From the NCBI GenBank assembly GCA_947626225.1, contig CANQRH010000001.1, forward strand, positions 235,710-299,709: a DNA stretch of 64,000 nucleotides, read 5' to 3'. The notes under the pieces were generated by a model. That model was not told the origin of the DNA. It made no database searches and saw only the letters and a list, made by a program, of their open reading frames with translations. The translations under genes and the position numbers were made by a program. The DNA comes from Candidatus Gastranaerophilales bacterium (GTDB taxonomy: Bacteria; Cyanobacteriota; Vampirovibrionia; Gastranaerophilales; Gastranaerophilaceae). This document shows positions 7,810-16,637 of the stretch, piece after piece; position 1 is the stretch's first letter; each line of letters begins with the position of its first letter.

Positions 7810-7827
7810 TTACGATTTATCGTAAAT
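7810..7827 (+). promoter_or_regulatory. Palindrome in the 5' untranslated region
   Basis: TTTACGAT-TT-ATCGTAAA is a perfect 8-bp inverted repeat directly before the AAGGGTG ribosome binding site of the 92-residue protein. It could be an operator or an RNA hairpin near the ribosome site. Confidence 0.4.
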
Positions 7828-7841
7828 AAGGGTGAAAAAAA

Positions 7842-8120
7842 ATGAGTTTCGATGTAAATGTTCTTAGCACAAAGCCTATTATTAAAGCGGCGGCTTCCAT
7901 GCAAAATGACGGCGGCGGCGGAAACTTAGGCTATATGCAGCAAGGACAGCGCGAAGAAAAAGAAAAAAGAAAATACCTTGATGAAAGCATATTCCTTAAA
8001 CAACAAGGCGAAGATATGTTCGGGTTTGATAAAGAACCTCAAATGCCCGAAGAAAAATTCTCTCTCGCAGCTTTGATTGCAAAAATTATAGATACTGTAA
8101 AAAATATTTTGAGAAAATAA
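7842..8120 (+). CDS. Hypothetical 92-residue protein
   Basis: Not recognised. It has a Gly-rich linker (NDGGGGNLGY), a charged middle (QREEKEKRKYLDESIF) and a C-terminal amphipathic or hydrophobic helix (FSLAALIAKIIDTVKNILRK) that could bind a membrane or a partner. AGGGTG precedes the ATG. The stop is 21 nt before hom, so it may share the transcript, although hom also has its own -10-like box. Confidence 0.7.
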   Translation: MSFDVNVLSTKPIIKAAASMQNDGGGGNLGYMQQGQREEKEKRKYLDESIFLKQQGEDMFGFDKEPQMPEEKFSLAALIAKIIDTVKNILRK

Positions 8121-8141
8121 TATTCGTGTTATGATTTTCTT

Positions 8142-9410
8142 ATGGAAAAGAAAATTAATGTAGGATTAATCGGCTTAGGTACGGTTGGCTCGGGAGTGTT
8201 TAAAACCTTGAAAGACTTCGAGTTTATTGAAGTTAAAAAAGCTGCCGTCCGCGATATTACCAAAAAACGCAACATTGAAGGCTTAGACGCATCTATTTTG
8301 ACCGATAACCCCTATGAAATCGTTAACAGTCCCGATATCGACATTGTTGCCGAACTTATCGGAGGTGTCGAACCCGCATTTGATTTAATTGCCGCCGCTC
8401 TTAAAAACGGAAAACATGTCGTTACCGCAAACAAAGAACTTCTCGCTAAACGCGGTTACGAACTGTTTAAAATCGCAGGCGAGTGTAACAAAGTTATCCT
8501 TTACGAAGCGGCAATCGCCGGCGGTATACCGCTTATCATGCCTCTTAAAACAATACTTGCGGGAAACAAAATTGACCGTATTGATGCAATCGTTAACGGT
8601 ACTACAAATTATATTTTAACCAGAATGGATGTCGAAGGTGCATCTTATCAAGATGTGTTGAAAGATGCCCAAAAACTCGGCTACGCGGAAGCTAATCCCG
8701 AAAGCGACGTCGAAGGATTCGATGCGGCATATAAAATCGCAACTTTAGCCACTATAACATTTAAAAAACGTATTAAAATTGAAAAAATTTACAGAGAAGG
8801 AATTACCAAAATCCGCACAAAAGATATGAAAGTCGCAAACGATTTGGGCTACAAAATTAAACTTATCGCTTCGGGAAAAATTTATGAAAACGGCAGAGCC
8901 GACGTAAGAGTTCACCCCATGCTTGTCCCGAAAAAATCCACTCTCGCTCATATTGATTACGTTACTAATGCGGTGTCTTTAACCGGTCACCCCGTCGGAA
9001 GTATTACTCTTTCAGGTCCCGGTGCCGGAGAATTTCCCACTGCAAGTTCTGTTGTCGGCGATATCCTTGCAATATCCGCTGAACTCGGTACTTCTGATTA
9101 TATTTTACCGATGATGAGATGCCATCACGGCACGGACGCCGATATGGTTGACATCTCCGAAACCCAAAATAAATATTATCTTTCTATTAACGCAAATAAT
9201 AACATTGGTGTTATAGGCAAAATCGGAACAATTTGCGCGGAAAATAACATTAGTCTTGCAAGTATTGTTCAAAAATGCGTTTCCGATGACAATACCGCAG
9301 ATATTACGGTAATTACCGAAATCGCCAACGAAAAAGCAATGCAAAATGCCGTGAAACTTTTGGAAAAATCAGGTTATAAAGTTAACAGTCTTATTAGAGT
9401 GCAGGTGTAA
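8142..9410 (+). CDS. hom: Homoserine dehydrogenase
   Basis: Reduces aspartate semialdehyde to homoserine with NAD(P)H, the branch to threonine and methionine. The 422-residue protein has a Rossmann start ([15 protein letters not shown]), the catalytic core ([66 protein letters not shown]) and a C-terminal ACT domain ([23 protein letters not shown]) that usually gives threonine feedback. TATGAT lies 6 nt before the ATG and no Shine-Dalgarno is seen. thrC follows after 2 nt. Confidence 0.97.
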   Translation: MEKKINVGLIGLGTVGSGVFKTLKDFEFIEVKKAAVRDITKKRNIEGLDASILTDNPYEIVNSPDIDIVAELIGGVEPAFDLIAAALKNGKHVVTANKELLAKRGYELFKIAGECNKVILYEAAIAGGIPLIMPLKTILAGNKIDRIDAIVNGTTNYILTRMDVEGASYQDVLKDAQKLGYAEANPESDVEGFDAAYKIATLATITFKKRIKIEKIYREGITKIRTKDMKVANDLGYKIKLIASGKIYENGRADVRVHPMLVPKKSTLAHIDYVTNAVSLTGHPVGSITLSGPGAGEFPTASSVVGDILAISAELGTSDYILPMMRCHHGTDADMVDISETQNKYYLSINANNNIGVIGKIGTICAENNISLASIVQKCVSDDNTADITVITEIANEKAMQNAVKLLEKSGYKVNSLIRVQV

Positions 9411-9412
9411 TT

Positions 9413-10465
9413 ATGTATTATCAAGGATTAATAAACACGTTCAAAGAATATTTACCGGTTTCGCAAAAAACTCCGGTTATCACCTTAAACGAAGGCAACA
9501 CACCGCTTATTAAAGCGGAAAATCTTGCAAAAAAAATCGGCATTGATGCCGAAATTTATTTGAAATTTGAAGGCTGCAACCCAACTGGAAGTTTTAAAGA
9601 CCGCGGAATGACAATGGCTGTGTCAAAAGCAAAAGAAGAAGGCTCTGAAGCAATTATCTGTGCATCTACGGGCAATACTTCCGCCTCTGCAGCCGCTTAC
9701 GGCGCAAAAGCAGGCATGAAAACTTTTGTTCTTATCCCCGACGGTTACATCGCACTCGGAAAACTTTCTCAGGCAATGATGTACGGTGCGGAAGTTATTG
9801 CTATTCAAGGTAATTTCGATGAAGCACTTGATATGGTCAGAAAAATTTCCGCAAAGTACCCTATTACTCTCGTAAATTCCGTTAATCCATACAGGATTGA
9901 AGGTCAGAAAACCGGAGCTTTTGAAATTTGTAATGCCTTGAATCAGGCACCCGACTACCATTTTATTCCGGTCGGAAATGCCGGTAATATTACGGCATAC
10001 TGGAAAGGTTATAAAGAATTTTATAATTCGGAAAAAATTCCGTCTCTGCCTAAAATGATGGGATTTGAAGCCGAAGGAGCTGCGGCTATCGTTAAAGGCG
10101 AAAGGATTTTAAAGCCCGAAACCATTGCAACGGCTATCCGTATCGGAAATCCCGCAAGCTGGAAACAGGCAGAAGCCGCAAGAGATGAAAGCAACGGTAT
10201 GATTAATTTTGTTACCGATGAAGAAATTGTCCGCGCTTATAAACTTCTTGCATCATCTGAAGGCGTTCTGGCCGAACCCGCCAGCGCTTCATCAGTCGCA
10301 GGCTTAATAAAGGTTAAAGATAAAATTAAAGAAGGTTCAAAAATAGTTTGTATTCTGACGGGAAACGGTCTGAAAGATCCGGACAATGCAATTAAATATT
10401 CAAACTCCGATGTTAAAAAGACATCTTCCGATTTGAATGACGTTTTAAGAATTATGAATTTGTAA
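9413..10465 (+). CDS. thrC: Threonine synthase
   Basis: PLP enzyme that turns O-phosphohomoserine into threonine. At 350 residues it is the shorter bacterial form. Motifs: [18 protein letters not shown], the PLP lysine in [46 protein letters not shown] and [20 protein letters not shown] [12 protein letters not shown]. It starts 2 nt after the hom stop, so the two are co-translated. Confidence 0.97.
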   Translation: MYYQGLINTFKEYLPVSQKTPVITLNEGNTPLIKAENLAKKIGIDAEIYLKFEGCNPTGSFKDRGMTMAVSKAKEEGSEAIICASTGNTSASAAAYGAKAGMKTFVLIPDGYIALGKLSQAMMYGAEVIAIQGNFDEALDMVRKISAKYPITLVNSVNPYRIEGQKTGAFEICNALNQAPDYHFIPVGNAGNITAYWKGYKEFYNSEKIPSLPKMMGFEAEGAAAIVKGERILKPETIATAIRIGNPASWKQAEAARDESNGMINFVTDEEIVRAYKLLASSEGVLAEPASASSVAGLIKVKDKIKEGSKIVCILTGNGLKDPDNAIKYSNSDVKKTSSDLNDVLRIMNL

Positions 10466-10467
10466 TA

Positions 10468-11040
10468 TTATAAATCTTCGGTGATTATACCCCCGGAACC
10501 TTTGTCAATCTCGCGTTTGTAAGGTTTGTTGTCTTTGTCAAAATAAATTTTTACCGAACCTCTCTGCTCAATTTTTCCCGTCTGCTTTCCGTTTTCATCA
10601 TATTGGAGTTCGGTTTTTACTTCCCCCGGAGTAATGTAGGTGATTTCTTTTGAACGGACACCGTTGTCGTAGTATTCGTAATCAGTTTCAATCTTTTTTG
10701 CAAGTTTGTTGTGCTCATCATAAAGTGAATTAAATTCATAAACTACCTGATTGTAGTTATCATATCGGTGCCCGATTTCAAGGTTTGCTTTTCGCGCATA
10801 ATCCGCTATAAGTTTATATTCTCCCAAATAACTGCGCATAATCAAAAGTCCTTTGGGATTAATTTCATAAACTACTTTGCCGAGCTCGGAATATGTTTCG
10901 ATAACCTTTGTCCCGTCCTCTTTAATGTATTTCGGAGTCATCGGATCCGGAGCCTCTGACTTCTTCTTAAAGCCGAACAGGTTTTTAAAGTTCTCCATAC
11001 TATTACGATAATATATCGGGTAATTTATATCATCATTCAT
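10468..11040 (-). CDS. Hypothetical protein with YD/MORN-like sequence
   Basis: The 190-residue protein is not recognised. Its second half has short repeats typical of antitoxin or MORN-like proteins: YEFNSLYDEHNKLAKKIETDYEYYDNG, then ITYITPGEVKTELQYDENGKQTGKIEQRG and IYFDKDNKPYKREI. It has no signal peptide or membrane segment. The start is uncertain: ATG at 11040 and the internal MENFKNLF (10998) both lack a clear Shine-Dalgarno. Convergent with thrC (2-nt gap) and divergent from the TPR operon. Confidence 0.6.
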   Translation of the reverse strand: MNDDINYPIYYRNSMENFKNLFGFKKKSEAPDPMTPKYIKEDGTKVIETYSELGKVVYEINPKGLLIMRSYLGEYKLIADYARKANLEIGHRYDNYNQVVYEFNSLYDEHNKLAKKIETDYEYYDNGVRSKEITYITPGEVKTELQYDENGKQTGKIEQRGSVKIYFDKDNKPYKREIDKGSGGIITEDL

Positions 11041-11063
11041 TTAAATTATGTTATAATTCAGAT

Positions 11064-11969
11064 ATGAAAAAACTTTTATTAATAATTTTTTTGTTTCCAT
11101 GTATCTTCGTTCGGGCAAACGAGCTTACCGAAGATTATCTTGACATAGCTTCCGGTTACGCAATCTCGGGAAATTACACATCTACCGTATCTTATCTAGA
11201 CAAAATATTACAAACCGAACCGAGTAATGAAAAAGTTAAAGAATTGAAAAATATTATTCTGCGAGTTTCAAACCCTTACCAAAAATCCTACCTCTCACAA
11301 GTTAACCCTGCCGTGAGAAAGGCTTTTAATTCCAAAAAAGACGGAAATAAAAAAGCGGAAGAATTGGCATTAAGTTCACAAAACGATTTCTGGCCGAATT
11401 TTCTGCTTGCAAAACATTACAGTGAAAATTCCGACAGCATAGATGCAATAAATGCTTATACTAAAGCCTTGAATATTCAGCCGGATTATTCGTACAGCTA
11501 TTTGGGGCTTGGTGCCGAATATATTAAAAACGGCGATTGGCAAAAGGCTGTTGATGCTTTGAGCAATTATATTTCGGGTAACGTTAATTCCGATATTGCT
11601 TATGCACTGCGGGCAAAAGCTTATTCGGAACTTAATAAATTTTCTGATGCACAAAATGATATAGAAAAAGCTTTAAAAACAGACGAAAACTTTGCATATC
11701 TTCTTATCGAAGCCAAAATTTTGTATAATAAAGGTGAATATGATTCGGCACGGAAAAAACTCGTTAAACTTTCCCGAAACATCCAAACATCAGAGGTTTA
11801 CAAATATATCGGTTTATGTGACTATGCGCAGAAAGATTATACAAATGCTCTGCTGAATTTAGATAAAGCAATCATCCTCTCTGATGACGACAAAGATTTA
11901 ATTAAGAAATACAATGATATAAAATTAATGCTGGGAGATAATAATGAAAAAAGAAACAACGGCGGCTAA
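11064..11969 (+). CDS. Exported TPR protein
   Basis: The 301-residue protein has a signal peptide (KKLLLIIFLFPCIFVRA|NE) and tetratricopeptide repeats through most of its length, for example DAINAYTKALNIQPDYSYSYLGLGAEYIKNGDWQKAVDAL and ALRAKAYSELNKFSDAQNDIEKALKTDE. A periplasmic scaffold is likely. First gene of a four-gene plus-strand run; the next gene overlaps it by 26 nt. TATAAT (11052-11057) lies 6 nt from the ATG without a Shine-Dalgarno. Confidence 0.85.
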   Translation: MKKLLLIIFLFPCIFVRANELTEDYLDIASGYAISGNYTSTVSYLDKILQTEPSNEKVKELKNIILRVSNPYQKSYLSQVNPAVRKAFNSKKDGNKKAEELALSSQNDFWPNFLLAKHYSENSDSIDAINAYTKALNIQPDYSYSYLGLGAEYIKNGDWQKAVDALSNYISGNVNSDIAYALRAKAYSELNKFSDAQNDIEKALKTDENFAYLLIEAKILYNKGEYDSARKKLVKLSRNIQTSEVYKYIGLCDYAQKDYTNALLNLDKAIILSDDDKDLIKKYNDIKLMLGDNNEKRNNGG

Positions 11970-12903
11970 ATTTAAAAATTGGACTATATCAATAATTCTT
12001 GCATGTTTAATGCTGTTCGGACTTCAATGCTACAGCAAAACGTCAAGCCTGAAATTTGCACAGGTTAGTGATGTCCACTATTATACGGGGCAGAATAACA
12101 CTACATATAAAATGGTTGCCGAATCATCTAAACTGCTCGATGATGCAATTGAACAAATAAATGCCGAACCCGATGTTTCGTTTGTAATGTTTACCGGAGA
12201 TTTGATAGATAAGTCGTTTGAAAAGGAACTGAGTGCATTTTTGCCGCATACTAAAAATTTGAACGTTCCTTGGTATTTTGCATTCGGAAACCATGACACC
12301 ATGATAGGCGGGTATCTTACCCCGCGTGTTTATATGGATTTGGTAAACAATTACAATAAAAACTACAAATTTGAACGTTCTTATTACGCATTTACTCCTC
12401 AAAAAGGCTTTAGAGTAATTGTTTTGGATACTATTATAAGGGACAGGCTAACTTCTAACGGATATCTCGGTGATGAACAATTAAAATGGCTTGATAAAGA
12501 ACTTAAAGATGCTCAAAAAAGCACGGTTTTAATATTTATGCATGTTCCGATACTGGAACCGTTTAACAGTCCTAACCACCGATTGCTTGATGCTGACAAA
12601 ACCGAAGAAATCATTAAAAAGTATAAAAATCCCATTGCAGTATTTCAGGGACATTACCATGCCGCAAAAATTACACAGAAAGACAATGTTTTATACGTTA
12701 GCTGTCCTTCGCTTGTATCATATCCGAACGCTTTCAGAATGATTACGGTGACAAATTACAGAAATAAAACCGTTTTTAACATTGAAAACAAAGAAACAAA
12801 TCTCAAAAATATACAAAAACTTGCCAAAATATTGGTTTTCGGCTCAAGTATTTATACCGGTGAAGCAAAAGACCAAAATAATACGATAACAATAAAAAAA
12901 TAG
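11944..12903 (+). CDS. Exported calcineurin-like metallophosphoesterase
   Basis: The 319-residue protein has an N-terminal membrane or signal segment (WTISIILACLMLFGLQCYS) and the metallophosphoesterase blocks in order: QVSDVHY, MFTGDLID, FAFGNHD, MHVP and FQGHYHAAK. These are two-metal phosphoesterases; substrate unknown. Lipidation at the Cys of GLQC is possible but not canonical. Overlaps the preceding TPR gene; the following gene starts 12 nt after its stop. Confidence 0.9.
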   Translation: MKKETTAAKFKNWTISIILACLMLFGLQCYSKTSSLKFAQVSDVHYYTGQNNTTYKMVAESSKLLDDAIEQINAEPDVSFVMFTGDLIDKSFEKELSAFLPHTKNLNVPWYFAFGNHDTMIGGYLTPRVYMDLVNNYNKNYKFERSYYAFTPQKGFRVIVLDTIIRDRLTSNGYLGDEQLKWLDKELKDAQKSTVLIFMHVPILEPFNSPNHRLLDADKTEEIIKKYKNPIAVFQGHYHAAKITQKDNVLYVSCPSLVSYPNAFRMITVTNYRNKTVFNIENKETNLKNIQKLAKILVFGSSIYTGEAKDQNNTITIKK

Positions 12904-12914
12904 AGGTATTTAAA

Positions 12915-13832
12915 ATGTTTAAAGTAAAATTCAGAGGTGTAAGAGGAAGTTATCCGATAGCAGACAAAGATTTTATACAATACGGCGGTAATACTTCATG
13001 TGTGGAAGTTAATGTAAACGGGCATTTGATAATACTTGACGCCGGTACAGGGTTAATAAATGTAGGAAATGAACTTGTCGGCAAGTATATAGCCTCGGGT
13101 GTTAATGCATCGGAAAGAACTCCGATTAATGCAACAGTTTTGATTTCTCATATACATCAGGATCATCTTCAGGGATTTACATTTTTCAGACCTTTGCATA
13201 TTCCCTCATCGGTAATAAATGTTTTCGGAAATGTAAATTACAATGAATGTCTTGCCGATGAACTTTCGGTTCTGCTTTTCGGCAAATCTTTCCCTCTGGA
13301 TTTGGGCGATGTTGCGGGAAATCTTAATATCAGAGATATAAACGAAACAGAAGGAATAATTCTGCGCCATGGGCAAGCACCTGTTGTAAAACGAATTGAG
13401 GGTGATGAAAAACCGCAGGATGACGATGTTTTAATTACCTGCTACCGTTCTTATGCACATCCGCAGGAAGGTGTTTTGATTTATAAAATTTCATACAAGG
13501 ATAAAGTGCTTGTTTATGCAACGGATAAAGAGAGTTATGAAGGCGGCGATAAAAAACTTGTCTCTTTTGCACGCAACTGCAATTTATTAATCCATGATTC
13601 GCAATACACAACCGAAGATTACATGGATTCATTTGCACCGAAGCAAGGATTCGGACATTCGACATTTGAAATGGCAGTCGAATGTAAAAATCAATCAAAT
13701 GCCGAAAAACTCGTATTTTTCCACTACGATCCATGTTATGACGATAACAAGCTTAACGGAATAAAAGAACATTATAATGCCTATAAAGACAGTATAATTC
13801 TTGCTTACGAAGGGCTTGAAATAGATTTATAA
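12915..13832 (+). CDS. MBL-fold metallo-hydrolase
   Basis: The 305-residue protein opens VKFRGVRGSYPIADKDFIQYGGNTSCVEV, typical of the PDE/RNase-Z-like branch of the metallo-beta-lactamase fold. The metal motif reads SHIHQDHLQGF. Further ligands appear in DSQYTTEDY, GFGHSTFEMAVE and FFHYDP. Probably cytosolic; these often cleave cyclic nucleotides or phosphodiesters. The last base of its stop is the first base of the next gene (TAATG). Confidence 0.88.
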   Translation: MFKVKFRGVRGSYPIADKDFIQYGGNTSCVEVNVNGHLIILDAGTGLINVGNELVGKYIASGVNASERTPINATVLISHIHQDHLQGFTFFRPLHIPSSVINVFGNVNYNECLADELSVLLFGKSFPLDLGDVAGNLNIRDINETEGIILRHGQAPVVKRIEGDEKPQDDDVLITCYRSYAHPQEGVLIYKISYKDKVLVYATDKESYEGGDKKLVSFARNCNLLIHDSQYTTEDYMDSFAPKQGFGHSTFEMAVECKNQSNAEKLVFFHYDPCYDDNKLNGIKEHYNAYKDSIILAYEGLEIDL

Positions 13833-14392
13833 TGAAAAGAATACTTTTAATATCGCTAATATTTTTAAGTATTTTCACATCGGCATATAAAAAGCCCGAA
13901 GTGCATGTTATTGATGCCGAAAAAAATGCATATTTTCACAATAATCTGGGAATTAATTATCTGAATGAACACTGTTACTATGCATCGATACAGGAATTTA
14001 AAATCGCAATAAGTTTAAGCCCGAGCACTCAGGCAACGGCTGTGTTTTTAAACAATATTGCGGATACTTATATGCTGATAGGGTATCCTGATATGGCATT
14101 ACAGCCTTATGAAGATGCAATAAATCAGTATGGTCTGAATTTTTTGTATTATCAAAATCTTGTGAAATGTTATTCCAAACTCGGAATGATACAATCGAAA
14201 ATTGCCGAATACAGTAAAGGAACAAATCCGCTGAGCAAAATCATGTTAGGACTTTTGTATATAGAAAGCGGTGATCTTAAACGCGGGATAATAATTCTTG
14301 ATGAGTTCACAATGACGGAGCCTGACCTTTTGATTACTCCGGCCGTTAAACAGTATATAAAAGATACCGTAAAGAAGTTAAACCAATTTTAA
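13832..14392 (+). CDS. Small exported TPR-like protein
   Basis: The 186-residue protein has a signal peptide (RILLISLIFLSIFTSAY) and TPR-like helices: AYFHNNLGINYLNEHCYYASIQEFKIAISLSP, FLNNIADTYMLIGYPDMALQPYEDAI. It ends the operon and is translationally coupled to the MBL gene by TAATG. Probably a periplasmic adaptor. Confidence 0.8.
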   Translation: MKRILLISLIFLSIFTSAYKKPEVHVIDAEKNAYFHNNLGINYLNEHCYYASIQEFKIAISLSPSTQATAVFLNNIADTYMLIGYPDMALQPYEDAINQYGLNFLYYQNLVKCYSKLGMIQSKIAEYSKGTNPLSKIMLGLLYIESGDLKRGIIILDEFTMTEPDLLITPAVKQYIKDTVKKLNQF

Positions 14393-14591
14393 AAATTAAA
14401 GTTAAAAAGTTCTTGTATTGATAAATTTAAAGCATTTGCTATTCCGGCAATAGTATCAAGGCTTGGGGAAAATCTTTCATATTCAATTGCACTGATTGTG
14501 CTTCGATGAACATTTACTCTTTCCGCAAGCTGTTCTTGTGATATTTTTTGTTTAGTTCGTTCTATTTAAATTTTACGTGAAAATTTTTCAT
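14389..14591 (-). pseudogene. Decayed XRE-type HTH gene
   Basis: Conceptual translation on the minus strand gives IERTKQKISQEQLAERVNV then HRSTISAIEYERFSPS and LDTIAGIANALNLSIQELF, an almost complete HTH_3 domain. It is preceded in frame by a TAA (14566-14568) where the domain should continue as RKIKIERT. The only nearby ATG (14591) is in another frame, giving MKNFHVKFK and a stop. So the start is broken by a stop and probably one indel. Its stop codon overlaps the preceding TPR gene's stop tail to tail. A functional short protein from a non-ATG start is not excluded. Confidence 0.6.
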
Positions 14592-14633
14592 GTAGCGGTT
14601 TAATGTCAATTATCACAGGTACATTTTAATAAT

Positions 14634-14662
14634 TTGACATATTATTTGCCGGTATATAATAT
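14634..14662 (+). promoter_or_regulatory. Promoter of prepilin-type gene
   Basis: A consensus -35 TTGACA (14634-14639) is followed at 17 nt by TAATAT, or at 15 nt by a perfect TATAAT. The gene starts about 75 nt downstream. Confidence 0.6.
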
Positions 14663-14737
14663 AATTATGATAGTATAATATTCAAATATATATTATGCTG
14701 TAAATAATACAGAAAAAACTATGCATCAGGCGAATTG

Positions 14738-15493
14738 ATGAAAAAAAATAAAAAAAATCAGGTGCTGTTGCCGGCAACCCATTGCGCAAAAAATCGTAAA
14801 ATTGCTTTTACTTTAGCTGAGGTTCTTATCACTCTTGGTATAATCGGTGCTGTTGCCGCACTGACAATTCCGACACTTATTCAAAATCATCAGGAAAAAG
14901 TTACAGTTACCAAAGTCAAAAAATTTTTTAATATAATGTCCCAATCATATGATTTTTCCGTGCAAAAGTATGGGCTTCCTTCACAATGGGGAATAACAAC
15001 CAGATCTGCAGAGGATTCGATTTTATTAAGAGATAAAATAACAGGGAGTTTAAAAGTTATAAAATTATGTGCCACAAACGGCGACGGAAAAAATTGCGGA
15101 GCATCTGATAAATATAATGAAGGAGCTTGTGATTATTCTAACTATTCTTCAGCGTCTCTTGCGGATGGAACTACGGTAATATTTGTATCTAATTCCAAAG
15201 GTTTGTCTATCGACTCCAAAACAACGGTTAGTGTCGGTGAAGTACAAATTGATATTAACGGTTTGAAACCTCCGAATGTACTTGGCAAAGATGTTTTTAT
15301 GTTTTATGTTACGGATAAAGGAATTATTCCTTCCGGTACGGATGATGATACATATTTGCCGTTTTCATCGAATTGTTTGAAGAATAATAACGGACTTGCT
15401 TGCACTGCATGGCTAATTTATAACGAAAATATGGATTACCTTCACTGTCCCGATGAACTTTCATGGCACGGCAAACATAAATGCTCTGACTAA
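14738..15493 (+). CDS. Prepilin-type cleavage/methylation protein
   Basis: The 251-residue protein carries a class III signal: basic lead (KNRKI), A|FTLAEVLITLGIIGAVAALTI with Glu at +5. The rest (about 200 residues) is a pseudopilin-like head with Cys pairs (LCATNGDGKNCG, GACDYSN, CLKNNNGLACTAW) that may form disulfides. This style of 'FTLAEVLITLGIIGVVAA' protein is common in gut Gastranaerophilales. Substrate for prepilin peptidase and a type IV pilus or type II-like machine not encoded here. ATG 14738 preferred over the adjoining TTG. Confidence 0.88.
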   Translation: MKKNKKNQVLLPATHCAKNRKIAFTLAEVLITLGIIGAVAALTIPTLIQNHQEKVTVTKVKKFFNIMSQSYDFSVQKYGLPSQWGITTRSAEDSILLRDKITGSLKVIKLCATNGDGKNCGASDKYNEGACDYSNYSSASLADGTTVIFVSNSKGLSIDSKTTVSVGEVQIDINGLKPPNVLGKDVFMFYVTDKGIIPSGTDDDTYLPFSSNCLKNNNGLACTAWLIYNENMDYLHCPDELSWHGKHKCSD

Positions 15494-16587
15494 ATTTTAT
15501 CAGCAGAGACGGAAAAACTTGCAACCCTCATCTCATCTTCTTTTGTCATATTCGGATTTTTGAGTTTTTCTTTTAAAACTTTGTCAAAGATTTCCTGATA
15601 TTTTGGGGACGGGGACATACCGAGTTTTTGCAAATCTTCTCCGTTAATGATGATTTTTATGTCTTTAAGTTTGTCAAGATATCTTCTTGCACCGTTTTCA
15701 TCTTTTATTATCGCATAGAGAAGAACCGATTCCACGGAAGCGTTTTCAAATGCTTTGTAAAGCTCAAAATCAGTTTTTAACACTATTTTCGGTACATCAT
15801 CAAGGATTTTTTGTTCGATTTTGGTAAGCGGAAGGTTTGATAAATCTCCCGTTACTCCCGCATAAACGAGCCAGATATGTTTTGAACCGTACTTATTGAT
15901 TAAGTTTTCAATGTTTACGTGCGGCAGCTGCACGTTATTTTCGGTTATAAGCTTGTAAATTCTTTCGTTAATAAATTTTTCAAATGCTTTTTGAGAGTTG
16001 AGATTGAAAGTTTCAACGAGTTCTTTTTTTATGCGCTTGTAACTCATATCGTAGTTTATGTTTGAAAGATACTGTTCCTGAAGTTTTTTGGTATGTTCTT
16101 CAAGCTCAAAACCAAATCGGACGGAGAATTTCAACGCGCGGATAATTCTTGTCGGATCATCAATAAAACTTTCATCATGCAAAACTCTTAGTTTTTTGTT
16201 TTTCAAATCTTCCAAACCGCCGGTATAATCGATAATTTCGCCCGTAGAAACTGATTTGGCAAGTGCATTGATTGTAAAGTCGCGTCTTAAAACATCTTCT
16301 TTGAGCGAACATCCGATTTTTTCCACAACTGGAAGATGACCTTTGTGCGGGTAGCTTTCCGAACGGGTTGACGCAAAATCAATTTCCCGTCCGTCAACTT
16401 TTACTCTTATTGTGCCAAAATCCGGATTTTCCCGTATAACTTCGCCGAATTTTGAACAGTATTCTATTGCATTTCCGACACAGGTTATGTCAACATCAAA
16501 AGATTTTCGATGAAGAAGTTCATCGCGGACAACTCCGCCGATATAAAACAGTTTGTCAGAAGTATCATTTATTTTGATGATGTCCAT
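15490..16587 (-). CDS. cca: CCA tRNA nucleotidyltransferase / poly(A) polymerase family
   Basis: Adds or repairs the 3' CCA of tRNAs. The 365-residue protein has the class II head: FYIGGVVRDELL, metal site FDVDITCVG, EIDFASTRSESY, EDVLRRDFTINALA, IDYTGGLEDL and DDPTRIIRALKFSVRFGF. The C-terminal helical part is shorter than in long HD-containing forms. CCA-adding versus poly(A) activity cannot be told from sequence alone. Its stop overlaps the upstream pilin-like gene's stop by 4 nt. No Shine-Dalgarno; TAAAAT is 7 nt before the ATG. Confidence 0.92.
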   Translation of the reverse strand: MDIIKINDTSDKLFYIGGVVRDELLHRKSFDVDITCVGNAIEYCSKFGEVIRENPDFGTIRVKVDGREIDFASTRSESYPHKGHLPVVEKIGCSLKEDVLRRDFTINALAKSVSTGEIIDYTGGLEDLKNKKLRVLHDESFIDDPTRIIRALKFSVRFGFELEEHTKKLQEQYLSNINYDMSYKRIKKELVETFNLNSQKAFEKFINERIYKLITENNVQLPHVNIENLINKYGSKHIWLVYAGVTGDLSNLPLTKIEQKILDDVPKIVLKTDFELYKAFENASVESVLLYAIIKDENGARRYLDKLKDIKIIINGEDLQKLGMSPSPKYQEIFDKVLKEKLKNPNMTKEDEMRVASFSVSADKI

Positions 16588-16637
16588 TGAGGTAATTTTA
16601 GCGTAAAATAGGAAAAAATGGAACAGGAGAAAATATT

